Source of the DNA: Gemmataceae bacterium
Lineage (GTDB): Bacteria; Planctomycetota; Planctomycetia; Gemmatales; Gemmataceae
Length of the DNA: 64,000 nt
Direction of reading: 5' to 3'
Assembly: GCA_022842245.1 (NCBI GenBank)
Contig: JALHPZ010000015.1
Location: 85,756 to 149,755, forward strand
Both the position numbers and the translations under genes were made by a program. A model generated the notes under the pieces. That model was not told where the DNA came from. It did not search any database and saw only the letters and a program-made list of their open reading frames with translations. Shown in pieces: positions 11,001 to 18,400 of the stretch. The first letter of the stretch is position 1. Each line of letters begins with the position of its first letter.

Positions 11001-11531
11001 GCCAGCGCCCTGCCCAAGGCCCCCGCCGTCGACCGTCCGCCCGACGTGCAGCCGTACCCCCATCCCATCGAAGACGTCTACCGCTATTTCCTCTTCCACG
11101 GACCCGACCTGCACGGCATCGAGTCGATCGACGGCCTCGCCGAAACCGCCCTGATCGGCACAGCGTACCCCTCGCCCGCGCCCGCGGAATGGTTTACCAA
11201 TCCGCTCCGCGGCAGCTGGGTCGCCGAGCCGCTCGTGCTCGATACCAGCTTCCAGATGATGATCCTCTGGAGCTATGCCCAGCACGGCGCCGGTTCGCTG
11301 CCCTGCTTCCTTGGCCGCTATCGCCAGTTCCGTCGCGCCTTCCCCGCCGGACCGGCGCGCATCGTCATCCGCGTCACGCGCGACAACGGCTCGTTCGCCC
11401 GCGCCGACATCGACTTCCTCGACGCCGACGGACTGGTCGTCGCGCAGATGCAGGATTACGAGTGTGTCATCGACCCCGGCCTCAACCAGGCCTTCCGGCG
11501 CAACCAGCTCGGCCCGCTCGTGCGCCAATGA
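5007..11531 (+). CDS. giant iterative PUFA/HglE-like synthase: KS-AT-ACP-ACP-KR-DH
   Basis: A 2174-residue type I multienzyme that builds a reduced long acyl chain. Domains in order: KS about 10-470 with the Cys211-His346-His384 triad (DAACASS, EAHGTGT, GHTKAAAG); malonyl-type AT about 560-860 with Ser662 in GHSYGE; a predicted coiled coil about 968-1014; a Pro-rich linker; two near-identical ACPs, each with DLGIDSIKR, phosphopantetheine sites Ser1106 and Ser1213; KR about 1390-1800 with GGARGVT and Tyr1769; and a hotdog DH near the C-terminus with HVLDGRAVLP at His1907. Enoyl reduction is missing and is presumably supplied by PfaD upstream. ATG 5007 is preferred over TTG 4995, though neither has a good ribosome site. 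The layout resembles PfaA and heterocyst-glycolipid synthases. The product is unknown. Confidence 0.93.
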   Translation: MTLNANQPLPLAIVGIGCLFPNADGPGAYWANVKHGDDCIGPVPPTHWKPEDYFDADPKSPDMTYAKRGGFLPTIDFNPLEFGLPPKDIEATDTTQLLGLVAAKQALLDAKLLGEESKVPRSRISVILGVTGTLELVIPLGARLGHPHWRRALKDSGVPDDIAQDVVDRIGEAYVPWQENSFPGLLGNVVAGRIANKLDLHGTNCVVDAACASSLSAVHLAALELQTGKADVVVTGGADTFNDIFMFMCFSKTPALSKSGDSKPFDANGDGTILGEGLGMMVLKRLADAERDGDTVYAVIKGIGTSSDGKGNAIYAPSAEGQKRCLQDAYSRAGVTPDTIELLEAHGTGTKVGDATEASALTDVFGKATKPWCSIGSVKSQIGHTKAAAGAASLIKAALALHYKVLPPTLKVSKPVDPLNAPDSPFSVNTQMRPWLPNAHHPRRAGVSAFGFGGSNFHAVLEEYKPAKSEIDWSGRVQIYPMSAATPQELAVALVRVPTDWNEFTRQAEAARASFSPSANCRLVLVASKGDDLARLVAVAKDKLATNPHANEWTTDAAHYGSGPVAGKLGVLFPGQGSQTVGMLRELSCLFPEMLESLAAVPDVAEKVYPPTSFAPDAKTKADDALRATNVAQPAIGAVSLGAWNVLRSRFGVSADAFAGHSYGELTALAAAGRISTTDFTRLSRLRGDLMAEQGRRGDAGTMLAVLAPVTAIDEAVGECGANVVLANRNAPNQTVVSGATAEIEKLAAALAAKRLRSARLPVAAAFHSPLVAGAAGPFRAALDAVEFRPAAPVYANTTAAEYSADASLARDLLGQQLAKPVEFVAQVRAMIRAGIRTFVEVGPGNVLTKLVRAIVAEPADGVPAAPEILALALDSSGGRRSGVLDLADVLARLAARGHAVALAAWEAGSRCRPTSASGKPGLTVPLNGANYFAQRPKRPARPPIPRSIVPSPGTPAMAESSPTPLSTVQQTLAALQRMQEETARLHKQFLEAQMQAQQTLAALVMQQQSLFGGASLPVAPLPAAPLPPPIAVTPLPTFAPPPILPPVPPQAIVPPPPPPPQPERNGSAAPAVAPVLLAIVAEKTGYPMDMLNLDMSLDGDLGIDSIKRVEILSALQEKLPGSAAVKPEHLGSLQTLRDVANLIAGPSAPVAAAAPMAPRPTPVPVPVARAVPSLPVDDLATTLLAVVAEKTGYPTDMLNLDMGLDTDLGIDSIKRVEILSALQDRLPGAKPVKPEQLGQLQTLRDVANLLAAEPVVLKPRPANESGPTTKKVTIRPAELIPEPPSSSALAMDSHALDLLAQSAIEVELAQPRSEMNAPKTERVAGGIVPAALSDSALALAPSEPPLPLDPPRTAPPVETVERSIVQIIDLDLAAGRAPVPLPESGEIWLVADDEPVVREIAVQLGQLGYLARILPWSSATTPRPGGPLAGLVLIAPPASAPLPPVNRLALQWLQSAGPRLRQSARGGATAILVTVARLDGTFGFTNMPPTADPATGGLAGIVKTARWEWPELACKAIDLQPGFASDSPAAAAAAVVEELLAGGPIEVGITPSHRCTLELARTARRSTSHGAVFGPQDVVLITGGARGVTAEVAVALAEAFKPTLILTGRTPAPTGPEPAWLAGVVDETAMKRAIADQLGADATPKAIADQHARLAAQREIRATLARIERAGGRAAYFAVNVSNGRAVADLLHQTQVKFGPITGLVHGAGVLADRKIEQLTPEQFDYVYNTKVEGVRNLLDLLGGEPLKAVVLFSSITGRLGRTGQLAYAAANEVLNKIAQAEARKRPTARVVAINWGPWDGGMVTPGLRKLFESEGVGLIPLAEGGTFAVQELGAAGRSVEVVALGPKPRGSQSGSAHIAATNRQPTIAGANTPAPLTGPPVAPVEWSLAFERAVDVATHPILRSHVLDGRAVLPMAVHMEWLAHAALHGNPGLVFHGFNDLRITHGVMVDETVPSMLRLMAGRAVKHDAGFTVPVELRGRRRDGREVIHSRAEVILASALPKAPAVDRPPDVQPYPHPIEDVYRYFLFHGPDLHGIESIDGLAETALIGTAYPSPAPAEWFTNPLRGSWVAEPLVLDTSFQMMILWSYAQHGAGSLPCFLGRYRQFRRAFPAGPARIVIRVTRDNGSFARADIDFLDADGLVVAQMQDYECVIDPGLNQAFRRNQLGPLVRQ

Positions 11532-11613
11532 ATCTCGGCGGCGCGCGAAGCCAGGCCGACGGCGGGTGCCGTCGGGAGTCTGTGCGGGGATCGGACCGAC
11601 AGACCACTTCCGA

Positions 11614-11639
11614 GCGCGAACGGTTTCCCCGGTTCGCGC
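11614..11639. terminator. hairpin between convergent genes
   Basis: GCGCGAAC (11614-11621) and GTTCGCGC (11632-11639) form a perfect 8-base-pair stem between the synthase stop and the sialidase-like stop on the other strand. A T-run is absent, so a bidirectional terminator is plausible but not proven. Confidence 0.4.
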
Positions 11640-11646
11640 AGCCATC

Positions 11647-13554
11647 TCAACGAGACGGTTCGTACAAATCGGCGACCGGCAGCGAACGGAACCGGGACGA
11701 GATTCGACCGGTCTTGGGTTCGCTCACGTAATACGTGAGGACGAGCCGATCTCTCACGAACGCGATGCTCGTGTAAGCAAAGCCGCGATCGGCGGCGGTT
11801 TCCAGATTGCGGACCTGCTTCCAGGTTCGGCCTTCGTCCGAGGAGATCGCGACCGTCAGGGGCGTGCGAACGCCGCCGTGGCCCGCCTTCGCATCGTAGG
11901 TGTCGTTCCAGACCAGCAACCAGTCGCCGGTGGCCGGGATGCGGCGGATCGTCGCGGGGGCTTCCGGAGCCTTCACGGAGAGTTGTCCCGGTTCGCCCCA
12001 GTGGTCGCCGCCATCCTTCGAGATAGCCGTCGCAATGTGGCCGAGTTGCGTGCGGGCGATCAGGAGCAGTTTGCCATCGGCGAGTTCCAGCACCTCCGGC
12101 TCCATCGCTCCACGCTTCGGCGCATCGACGGTGTCCGAACCGGCTTTCCAGGTTTTCCCTTCATCGTCGGAAAAGAAGCAGCGACAGACGAAATGGCCAC
12201 CTTTCGAGACGTCCGCCGTCCACGCCACCGGGCAGACGATGCGGCCGTTCGCGAGCACCGTCACCCGATCGTTGTTCATGACGTGGTAGCCGGGGCGATC
12301 CGTCACGAGAGTCGGCGGGCCGAAGGTGTGGCCGTCATCGTTGGAGATGCGGAAGAAGACTTTCAGGTCGGTCGACCCGTTCTTGACGAGGTAAAAAAGG
12401 CCGAGTGGTCCGTCGACCGCGTTCGGCTTCAACCGGCGCAGGGTGACCGACATGACGTTCTGTTTGCCGGTGTTCTCTTGAAGGATGCGAGGTTCGCCCC
12501 AGGTGCGGCCGTCGTCGCGGGATGAGCGGGCGACGATCCGGGCCGTTGCCGCGTCGGCGGCTCCCCCGACGAATTCGGTGATGGCGAAGAGGAGCGAACC
12601 GTCCGTCCGGACCGCGACCGAACCTTCGGAATAGCGGGGGTTCGCGACCGTCGCCGGGTAGACATCCCGGACGAGGACCGGCCGGCCGGCCGCGACGGGC
12701 AAGCCGAGTGCGCCTGCGGACTGCGACAGCACGATCAGCGATTGCGCCGCCCGGACGCGCACGTCGAGTGTCGGGTCGTCCAGCAGGCGGACGAGCGCGT
12801 CGCGCGCGCCGTCGAGTCGGGCATAGCCGGCGAACTCGGCGGAATAGGTTCTTACGGCCGGTTCGCTCGCGGACAGATTCGCGAGCAGTTGTTTGTTCGC
12901 GGCGTCATCGCCGAGCAGCGCCCGGGCGTTGACCGCATAGGCCTGTGCGAGCGGGTCGGTTTCCGTCTTGAAGGCGGCGAGAATCGACGGCACATCGGAT
13001 CGCGCGCCGAGTTGACCGAGGATCCACGCGGCGACCTTGCGATTCTCGCGATCGGGATCGGCCAGCATCGCGCGTACCGCGACCAGCGCCGTCGGATGGC
13101 CGCACCGGGCGAGAGCGGCCGCGGCCATCAGCTTCAGCTTCACATTCTCGCTCTGAGCGAAGGCGGCCCGCAGTTTCGTTCCGTCGCCGACCTCGGCCAT
13201 CTTGAAGAGGCTTTCGGCGGCGTGCGTATGGCCGTTCGAGCCGGGTTTGTCGAGAATCGCGAAGAGAATGGAAAGCTTGGACCGGTCGCCGGCACGCACG
13301 GCCTCGCGCGCCAGTCCGCACCGCTTCTGGTCGTCGGATTCCGTCCGTTTCGCAATCGCATCGAGCACCTCCCGGCCATGCCCGGCGAGCGTGAGCGCTT
13401 CGGCCGCGTGCATTGCGGGCCAGAATTCGTCCGACGTCAGCCCGTCGCGCAGGATCTTCACGCAACGATCGCGGAGTGCCGCATCGAGTGGCACCGGTTC
13501 CGCAGCCTGCATCGGAATCGCCGAGAACACGGCAAGCAACACGAGTCCGCGCAT
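11647..13554 (-). CDS. exported HEAT-repeat plus sialidase-type (Asp-box) propeller protein
   Basis: A 635-residue secreted protein. Signal peptide about 1-17 (cleaves after MQAA); HEAT-like alpha repeats about 25-285; then a six-bladed sialidase-fold propeller about 300-635. The propeller carries the YSEGS entry and five Asp boxes (SRDDGRTW at 345-352, then SNDDGHTF, SDDEGKTW, SKDGGDHW, SSDEGRTW). Members of this fold hydrolyse terminal sialic or related sugars, but many planctomycete copies are uncharacterised and the fold alone does not prove sialidase activity. Start: ATG 13554, with GAGG upstream; a GTG at 13566 overlaps the preceding stop and is possible. It is the last gene of a three-gene minus-strand operon, eight bases after an oxidoreductase. 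Confidence 0.82.
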   Translation of the reverse strand: MRGLVLLAVFSAIPMQAAEPVPLDAALRDRCVKILRDGLTSDEFWPAMHAAEALTLAGHGREVLDAIAKRTESDDQKRCGLAREAVRAGDRSKLSILFAILDKPGSNGHTHAAESLFKMAEVGDGTKLRAAFAQSENVKLKLMAAAALARCGHPTALVAVRAMLADPDRENRKVAAWILGQLGARSDVPSILAAFKTETDPLAQAYAVNARALLGDDAANKQLLANLSASEPAVRTYSAEFAGYARLDGARDALVRLLDDPTLDVRVRAAQSLIVLSQSAGALGLPVAAGRPVLVRDVYPATVANPRYSEGSVAVRTDGSLLFAITEFVGGAADAATARIVARSSRDDGRTWGEPRILQENTGKQNVMSVTLRRLKPNAVDGPLGLFYLVKNGSTDLKVFFRISNDDGHTFGPPTLVTDRPGYHVMNNDRVTVLANGRIVCPVAWTADVSKGGHFVCRCFFSDDEGKTWKAGSDTVDAPKRGAMEPEVLELADGKLLLIARTQLGHIATAISKDGGDHWGEPGQLSVKAPEAPATIRRIPATGDWLLVWNDTYDAKAGHGGVRTPLTVAISSDEGRTWKQVRNLETAADRGFAYTSIAFVRDRLVLTYYVSEPKTGRISSRFRSLPVADLYEPSR

Positions 13555-13562
13555 GGTGGGCC

Positions 13563-14570
13563 TCACGGGTTGTCGGCGATCGTTTCCCAGCCGCCGCGAT
13601 CGGCCGAGCGGAGGATGGCGAGATTGACGGCGAGCGTCTGGCGCGCGTCGGCGAGCGGACAGGCCACGGCGCCCGTCCCTTCGACCGCATCAAGGAAGGC
13701 CCCGGCCTGGCGGACGAACAGCGCGTCCCGTTCAAGGGCCGGACCCGCTTCGTCGGTCCACGGCGCGCCGGGTTCGGCTGCCCAGCGCCAGCGGCATTCA
13801 TGCGCTTCGAAACGCACGGTGCCGCGGGTGCCGATCACCGTGAGCGTCGTCTCGTTCGGTGCCTGGTGTTGGTTCAGGTTGAAGTTGCCCATCACTCTTC
13901 CGTGCCGCGTGAGGACGTGGACCGTGTCTTCGACGGTCACGCCGTCGAGCACCTGATGGCCGACATCCGCGACGAGTCGATCCACCGGGCCGACGATCCA
14001 CTCGGCCGCGTTCACGACGTGCGTGAGCGCGTCTTGCACCGCGCCGCCGCCGGTCGCCCGGTCGTTGTAGTAGATCGTGCGATACGCCGGCCGGTAGAAC
14101 GGGAAATGCTGACCGCACTGCGCGACGACCTGCACCGGCTCGCCGAAGCGGCCGGAGCGGATCGCGTCGCGCATCGCGATAAGGACCGGATGCGCGCGAT
14201 AGACGTAGGCGACACCCGCGACGATATGCCGCTCTTCGGCTTCGTGGATCAATTCGTCGACGCCGTCGAAGCGGGTGCTCAGCGGCTTCTCGATCAGAAC
14301 GGGGATGCCGGCTCGGATCGTCGCGAGCGCCATGGGAACGTGGAGGTGCGCCGGCGTGCAGATCACGACGGCCTCGGGACGACTCGCAAGACCCGCATCC
14401 AGATCGGCGAAGGTTTCCGCGATCGCATTGCGATCCGCCACGATCCATCGCAGTTCGGCGTTCACTTCGCAGATCGAAACCGCCGCGCGGCCGGTGGCGG
14501 CGAAGCAGCGCGCATGCCGCTCGCCGATCGATCCGACGCCGACGATCAGGACCCGATGGACTTTTCGCAT
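13563..14570 (-). CDS. Gfo/Idh/MocA-family NAD(P)-dependent oxidoreductase
   Basis: A 335-residue cytoplasmic dehydrogenase of the glucose-fructose oxidoreductase family, which oxidises or epimerises sugars, inositols and sugar acids. Seen: an N-terminal Rossmann nucleotide loop GVGSIG (residues 11-16), the CTPAHLH segment, the family EKP motif at 94-96 carrying the catalytic Lys, and the C-terminal GTRGTVRFE strand. ATG 14570 is chosen because the Rossmann fold begins seven residues later; the open frame continues upstream but without homology. It sits 17 bases after the threonine-synthase-like gene and eight before the propeller gene, so one transcript is likely. The substrate cannot be read from sequence. 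Confidence 0.88.
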   Translation of the reverse strand: MRKVHRVLIVGVGSIGERHARCFAATGRAAVSICEVNAELRWIVADRNAIAETFADLDAGLASRPEAVVICTPAHLHVPMALATIRAGIPVLIEKPLSTRFDGVDELIHEAEERHIVAGVAYVYRAHPVLIAMRDAIRSGRFGEPVQVVAQCGQHFPFYRPAYRTIYYNDRATGGGAVQDALTHVVNAAEWIVGPVDRLVADVGHQVLDGVTVEDTVHVLTRHGRVMGNFNLNQHQAPNETTLTVIGTRGTVRFEAHECRWRWAAEPGAPWTDEAGPALERDALFVRQAGAFLDAVEGTGAVACPLADARQTLAVNLAILRSADRGGWETIADNP

Positions 14571-14587
14571 TGCACTCTCGAAGCCGG

Positions 14588-15664
14588 TCAGGATAGCCGA
14601 GCGAAATCGTCTGCTTCGATCAGCGGGCACGTCGTTCCGTCCAGCATCCGCTGAATGGAGGCTTGGTCTTTGAAGCCGGAGCCGGTGACAACGCAGACGA
14701 TCGTGGCGTCGCGCGCCAGCCAACCGTCGCGGGCCGCGGCAAGCGCCCCTGCGAGCGCGGTGGTGGCGGCCGGCTCGCAGAAGATCCCTTCCTCCAACGC
14801 GAGCCGCTTCTGGGTGGCCCAGACCTCGTCATCCGAAACGGCGTGCCCGGTTCCGCCGGACGATCGGGCCGCCTCGAAGGCCAGCCTGCCGTCGATGACG
14901 GTCGGTACCTGAAGGCCACTGACTTTGGTGGTGCAGGTCACGTTGCGCGGCGCGGACTTCTCCCGCAACGGCGTCGCGATCGTGTCGTTCCCGACCGGCT
15001 GCACGACCTCGATTCGCGGACCGTTTGCGATCCTGCCGTCTCGAATGAGGTCGTCGAAGCCACGGGCAACGGCGACGACCATTCCGCCGCCGCCGGCGGG
15101 GCAGAAGACATGGTCAATGTCCGAACCGAGTTGTTCGTTCAATTCATACGCGATCGTCTTCACGCCCGACATGCCAAGCGGGCTATAGGCGAAGGCGCTG
15201 ATCTGCACGGCCGCACCGGGTTGCGAGCCGAGACGGTGGACCGTGTCCATCACCGCGGAACTGACGGTCGGGTCGATGCCGAAGCCGCGGATGCGGGCGA
15301 GCTTTGCCCCGTAGGCGAGCATCTGCTGCAGCTTCCCCTCCGGAGCCGTCTCGACGATCGCGATCCGGCACTCGATTCCGGCGGCGGCGCAGTACGCGGC
15401 CAGAGCCGAGCCGGTATTACCGCTGGAAGTGGCGACGCAGCGCGTCTGCCCGGCGGCGACCATGTGCGAGACGGCCGCGGCGGCGAAGCGATCCTTGTAC
15501 GAGCCGGTCGGCGTGGCGAAATCGAGCTTGAAGTAAAGCCGGCTCAAGCCCGCGGCCGGCCCGATGCGCCGCGAGCGGACGAGCGGGGTATTCCCCTCGC
15601 CCAGCGTGATGCGGGCGTGTTCGGGCACGGCGTCCAACCATTGCGACCATCGCCAGATGCTCAT
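14588..15664 (-). CDS. threonine-synthase-like PLP-dependent enzyme
   Basis: A 358-residue fold-type II PLP enzyme. Seen: LGEGNTPL near residue 21, the PLP lysine Lys57 in PTGSYKDR, the SSGNTGSA phosphate-contact loop, and a Gly-rich PAGGGG cofactor loop. Threonine synthase converts O-phosphohomoserine to threonine; cysteate synthase and related enzymes share this scaffold, so the exact reaction is open. Start: ATG 15664, which has AGGGGA correctly spaced; the in-frame ATG 21 bases upstream does not. It is the first gene of the minus-strand trio and divergent from an SDR gene across 115 bases, where both promoters must lie. Pairing with an oxidoreductase hints at a pathway other than plain threonine synthesis. 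Confidence 0.82.
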   Translation of the reverse strand: MSIWRWSQWLDAVPEHARITLGEGNTPLVRSRRIGPAAGLSRLYFKLDFATPTGSYKDRFAAAAVSHMVAAGQTRCVATSSGNTGSALAAYCAAAGIECRIAIVETAPEGKLQQMLAYGAKLARIRGFGIDPTVSSAVMDTVHRLGSQPGAAVQISAFAYSPLGMSGVKTIAYELNEQLGSDIDHVFCPAGGGGMVVAVARGFDDLIRDGRIANGPRIEVVQPVGNDTIATPLREKSAPRNVTCTTKVSGLQVPTVIDGRLAFEAARSSGGTGHAVSDDEVWATQKRLALEEGIFCEPAATTALAGALAAARDGWLARDATIVCVVTGSGFKDQASIQRMLDGTTCPLIEADDFARLS

Positions 15665-15779
15665 CGATTCCCCTGGCCAATCCAATACGCCGCATTGTAC
15701 CCGCGATTGCGCGGGACTCCATCACTTGCTGGCCGGACCGTGCCGGGGTACGTTGCCTCGAACCTCTGGAGCGAATCGC

Positions 15780-16568
15780 ATGAAGTTGCTTGGCAAGACG
15801 GCGCTCGTTACCGGTGCCGCGCGCGGCATCGGGAAGGGCTGCTCGCTCGAGCTGGCCCGCGCCGGCGCGAATGTCGCCATCAACGATCTCACCGCCTCGC
15901 CGGAGGCGGAGGCGACCGTTGCGGAGATTCGCGCGATGGGTCGCCAGGCCGTCCTGATCGAGGGCGACGTGTTCGAGCGCCCTTCGTGCGAGTCGGTGGC
16001 CGCCCGCGCCATCGAAGCCTTCGGCCGGCTCGACCTCTTCGTGAGCAATCCGGCGTATTCGCGCCGCGGCGACTTCCTCGATTACGATCCCGACCTCTTC
16101 GAACGGGTGCTGAAGGGGACGCTGTTCGGCGGGTTCCACATGGGGCAGCTCGTCGCGCGACACATGGTCGCACGGGGTGGTCGCGGCAAGATCGTGTTCG
16201 TCTCCAGCGTGCACGCGCGCATTCCATTCGCGCGCAGCGTCGCCTACAACGCAGCCAAGATCGGGCTGACGCACATGGCACGCACCATCGCCGCCGAGCT
16301 GCTGCCGCACCGGATCAACGTGAACGTGATCGAGCCGGGCTGGATCGACACGCCTGGCGAGCACGCCACCTTCGGCAGCGAGACAATCTCGCAGGCCGGG
16401 CCATCGCTGCCGTGGGGCCGACTGGGCTTGCCCGAAGACATCGGCCGGGCCGCGGCGTTCCTGTGTTCCGACGACGCCGATTACATCACCGGCACGGAAC
16501 TCGTGGTGGACGGCGGCCTGTGCCTGCGGGGCGCCGGCGGCGCGGGGGCGACGGAGAAACCAAAGTAA
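15780..16568 (+). CDS. short-chain dehydrogenase/reductase
   Basis: A 262-residue classical SDR, cytoplasmic NAD(P)-dependent. Seen: TGAARGIG cofactor loop at 11-18, SNPA in place of the usual NNAG, the SSVHARIPFA serine strand, and YNAAK with catalytic Tyr156 and Lys160. The C-terminal tail GTELVVDGGLCLRG matches the family. ATG 15780 is preceded by TGGAG and begins exactly at the Rossmann fold. It is divergent from the threonine-synthase-like gene and lies 88 bases before the propeller gene. The substrate is unknown; 3-oxoacyl and sugar SDRs look alike at this level. Confidence 0.9.
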   Translation: MKLLGKTALVTGAARGIGKGCSLELARAGANVAINDLTASPEAEATVAEIRAMGRQAVLIEGDVFERPSCESVAARAIEAFGRLDLFVSNPAYSRRGDFLDYDPDLFERVLKGTLFGGFHMGQLVARHMVARGGRGKIVFVSSVHARIPFARSVAYNAAKIGLTHMARTIAAELLPHRINVNVIEPGWIDTPGEHATFGSETISQAGPSLPWGRLGLPEDIGRAAAFLCSDDADYITGTELVVDGGLCLRGAGGAGATEKPK

Positions 16569-16656
16569 ACTCGTGGGCGATTGCATCGTGGCACGCGGCG
16601 GCTAATGCGACTATGCTGGGAACCACCATCGCCGTGCCGGACCGGAGAACGCCGAG

Positions 16657-18081
16657 ATGCTCATTCGCTTGTGGATCGCCTCGCTCGGGCTGCTGGCAAT
16701 CGGCACGACCGCGCACGCCGAAGACTGGCCCGGATTTCGCGGCCCGAATGCGACCGGCGTCTCGACCAGCAAGAATCTGCCCGCGCAATTCTCGGAGACG
16801 GAGAATGTCGTTTGGTCGGCGGACCTCGGCGAAGGGATCGCGTCTCCGATCATTGCGTCGGGGAAGGTATTCACCACCGCGATGACCGGACCGAAGACAT
16901 TCAGCGTCTTCGCGCACGATTCCGCTTCCGGCAAACCGGTCTGGCGGCGCGACTTCGACACCGGCGCGCTCCCGCGCATCACGCCGCCGAACAGCCATGC
17001 GTCGTCGACCCCGGCGGCCGACGGGAAGCGCGTCTATGTCTACTTCAGCACGCTCGGCCTCCGCGCGTTCGACGCCGAGTCCGGTAAGGACGCCTGGACC
17101 TGTCCACTGCCCAAGCCGTCTTACCTCATGGACTGGGGCGCGGCTTCGTCGCCGGTCGTCTTTAAGGATTCGGTCCTGTTCTGCCAGGACGACGACTTGA
17201 ACCCGTACCTGCTCTGCGTGGACGCGGCGACCGGCAAGGAACGGTGGAAGACGCCGCGTAAGGACGTGCTCGCCGGCTACGCCGTGCCCGTGATCTGTGA
17301 GACGAAGACCCAGACGGATATCGTCGTCGCGGGAACCGGAAAGATGATCGGCTACGACCCGGCGAATGGCAAGGAACGCTGGACCTGCAATACGCTCGTT
17401 CGCACCGTGATGACCACCCCGGCCGTGAAGGACGGCGTCGTCTACGTCGCGGTTCAGAGCTACGGCGACAGCACGCGGACGCTCAAGTTCGCCCTGCTGG
17501 AATGGATGGACACCAACCAGGACAAGAAACTGTCCCGCGACGAAGTTCCCAAGGAATTTCAAAATCGTTTCGATGCCTCGGACACGAACAAGGACGGTTT
17601 CATTGCCGGCGACGAGTTGGACACCGCGTTTCAATCGAAGGGGAATCGGGTCGGCGGCGGGAATATCATTCAGGCCATCAAGGGCGGGGGTACCGGCGAC
17701 GTGACCAAGACGCACCTGCTCTGGAACGTCACGAAACCGTATCCATCGAACCTCGCCTCGCCATTGGTGTCGGGCGACCGGCTGCTGGTCGTGAAAGCCG
17801 GGGGACTCTCGACGTCGCTGAACATCGCGAAGGGCCAGCGAAACTGGGAATTGGAGCGGATCAACAACTTCGGCGACCAGTACGCATCGCCGGTGGCGGC
17901 CGATGGCAAGGTGTTCATCGCGGGTCGCAATGGATTCGTGATGGTATTGGAGGACAGCGCGAGCCTGGACGTGCTGTCCAAGAACGACATGGGCGGCGAG
18001 ATCATCGCGACGCCCGCCATCGCCGACGGTCGCCTGTTCATCCGCACGCGCGAGAAACTGTACTGCGTGGGGAAGAAGTAG
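16657..18081 (+). CDS. exported PQQ-type beta-propeller protein with two EF-hands
   Basis: A 474-residue secreted protein: signal peptide about 1-21 (ends TAHAE), then PQQ-like propeller blades (WPGFRGP opening, repeated DAATGKERW and DPANGKERW-type motifs). The propeller is interrupted by a paired EF-hand insert with Ca-binding loops DTNQDKKLSRDE (from residue 285) and DTNKDGFIAGDE (from 309). This WPGFRG family is abundant in planctomycetes and is annotated as PQQ-binding-like, but the conserved quinoprotein dehydrogenase active site is not evident, so it may be a structural or binding protein. It follows the SDR on the same strand. Calcium binding is predicted from complete loops. Confidence 0.87.
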   Translation: MLIRLWIASLGLLAIGTTAHAEDWPGFRGPNATGVSTSKNLPAQFSETENVVWSADLGEGIASPIIASGKVFTTAMTGPKTFSVFAHDSASGKPVWRRDFDTGALPRITPPNSHASSTPAADGKRVYVYFSTLGLRAFDAESGKDAWTCPLPKPSYLMDWGAASSPVVFKDSVLFCQDDDLNPYLLCVDAATGKERWKTPRKDVLAGYAVPVICETKTQTDIVVAGTGKMIGYDPANGKERWTCNTLVRTVMTTPAVKDGVVYVAVQSYGDSTRTLKFALLEWMDTNQDKKLSRDEVPKEFQNRFDASDTNKDGFIAGDELDTAFQSKGNRVGGGNIIQAIKGGGTGDVTKTHLLWNVTKPYPSNLASPLVSGDRLLVVKAGGLSTSLNIAKGQRNWELERINNFGDQYASPVAADGKVFIAGRNGFVMVLEDSASLDVLSKNDMGGEIIATPAIADGRLFIRTREKLYCVGKK

Positions 18082-18400
18082 TCGCACAGCACGAATGGTC
18101 ACATGTCGTGAACATTGGCGGCACCCCCTCTCCAGGCCGAAGGCCTGGGAGTGCGTAGCCCAGGGCCAGGAGCGAAGCGACGCCGCCCTGGGTCCGCAAT
18201 GCAAACCACACCGCAGCCTGAAGGGCTGCGACAAGAGCTTGCGGATCGCGAATGGTCGCAGCCCTTCAGGCTGCGGGTGGTTGCAACCGCGAACCCAGGG
18301 CGTTGCCCTGGGCTAAGCACTCCCAGTCCTTCGGACTGAAGACATCGCGTCGCGAACGTTTTTCGATTGCATTTCGCGACCTCGTTTGGAGATTCAACCG
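18082..18400. other. 319-base gap filled with palindromic repeat
   Basis: No gene. The interval carries a nested set of inverted sequences: an outer CCAGGCCGAAGGCCTGG hairpin, CCCAGGGC and GCCCTGGG pairs, and a central perfect 22-base inverted repeat. The last 20 bases contain the TGGAG ribosome site of the next gene. It resembles the gap between pfaD and the synthase in style, though not in exact sequence. Confidence 0.6.
18211..18276. repeat. perfect 22-base inverted repeat
   Basis: Bases 18211-18232 and 18255-18276 are exact reverse complements separated by 22 bases, and each arm is itself partly palindromic (GCAGCC...GGCTGC). There is no T-run, so it is more likely a dispersed palindromic repeat than a terminator. 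Confidence 0.8.

Noticed and set aside
8037..11645. A 1202-codon open frame on the minus strand opposite the synthase gene
   Set aside because: It is antisense to a gene with intact catalytic motifs, its translation is Arg/Gly/Asp-rich without any domain, and such frames are expected opposite GC-rich genes.
16657..18081. Calling the PQQ-type propeller a quinoprotein alcohol dehydrogenase
   Set aside because: Propeller repeats are present but the dehydrogenase active-site signature and haem motif are not seen.
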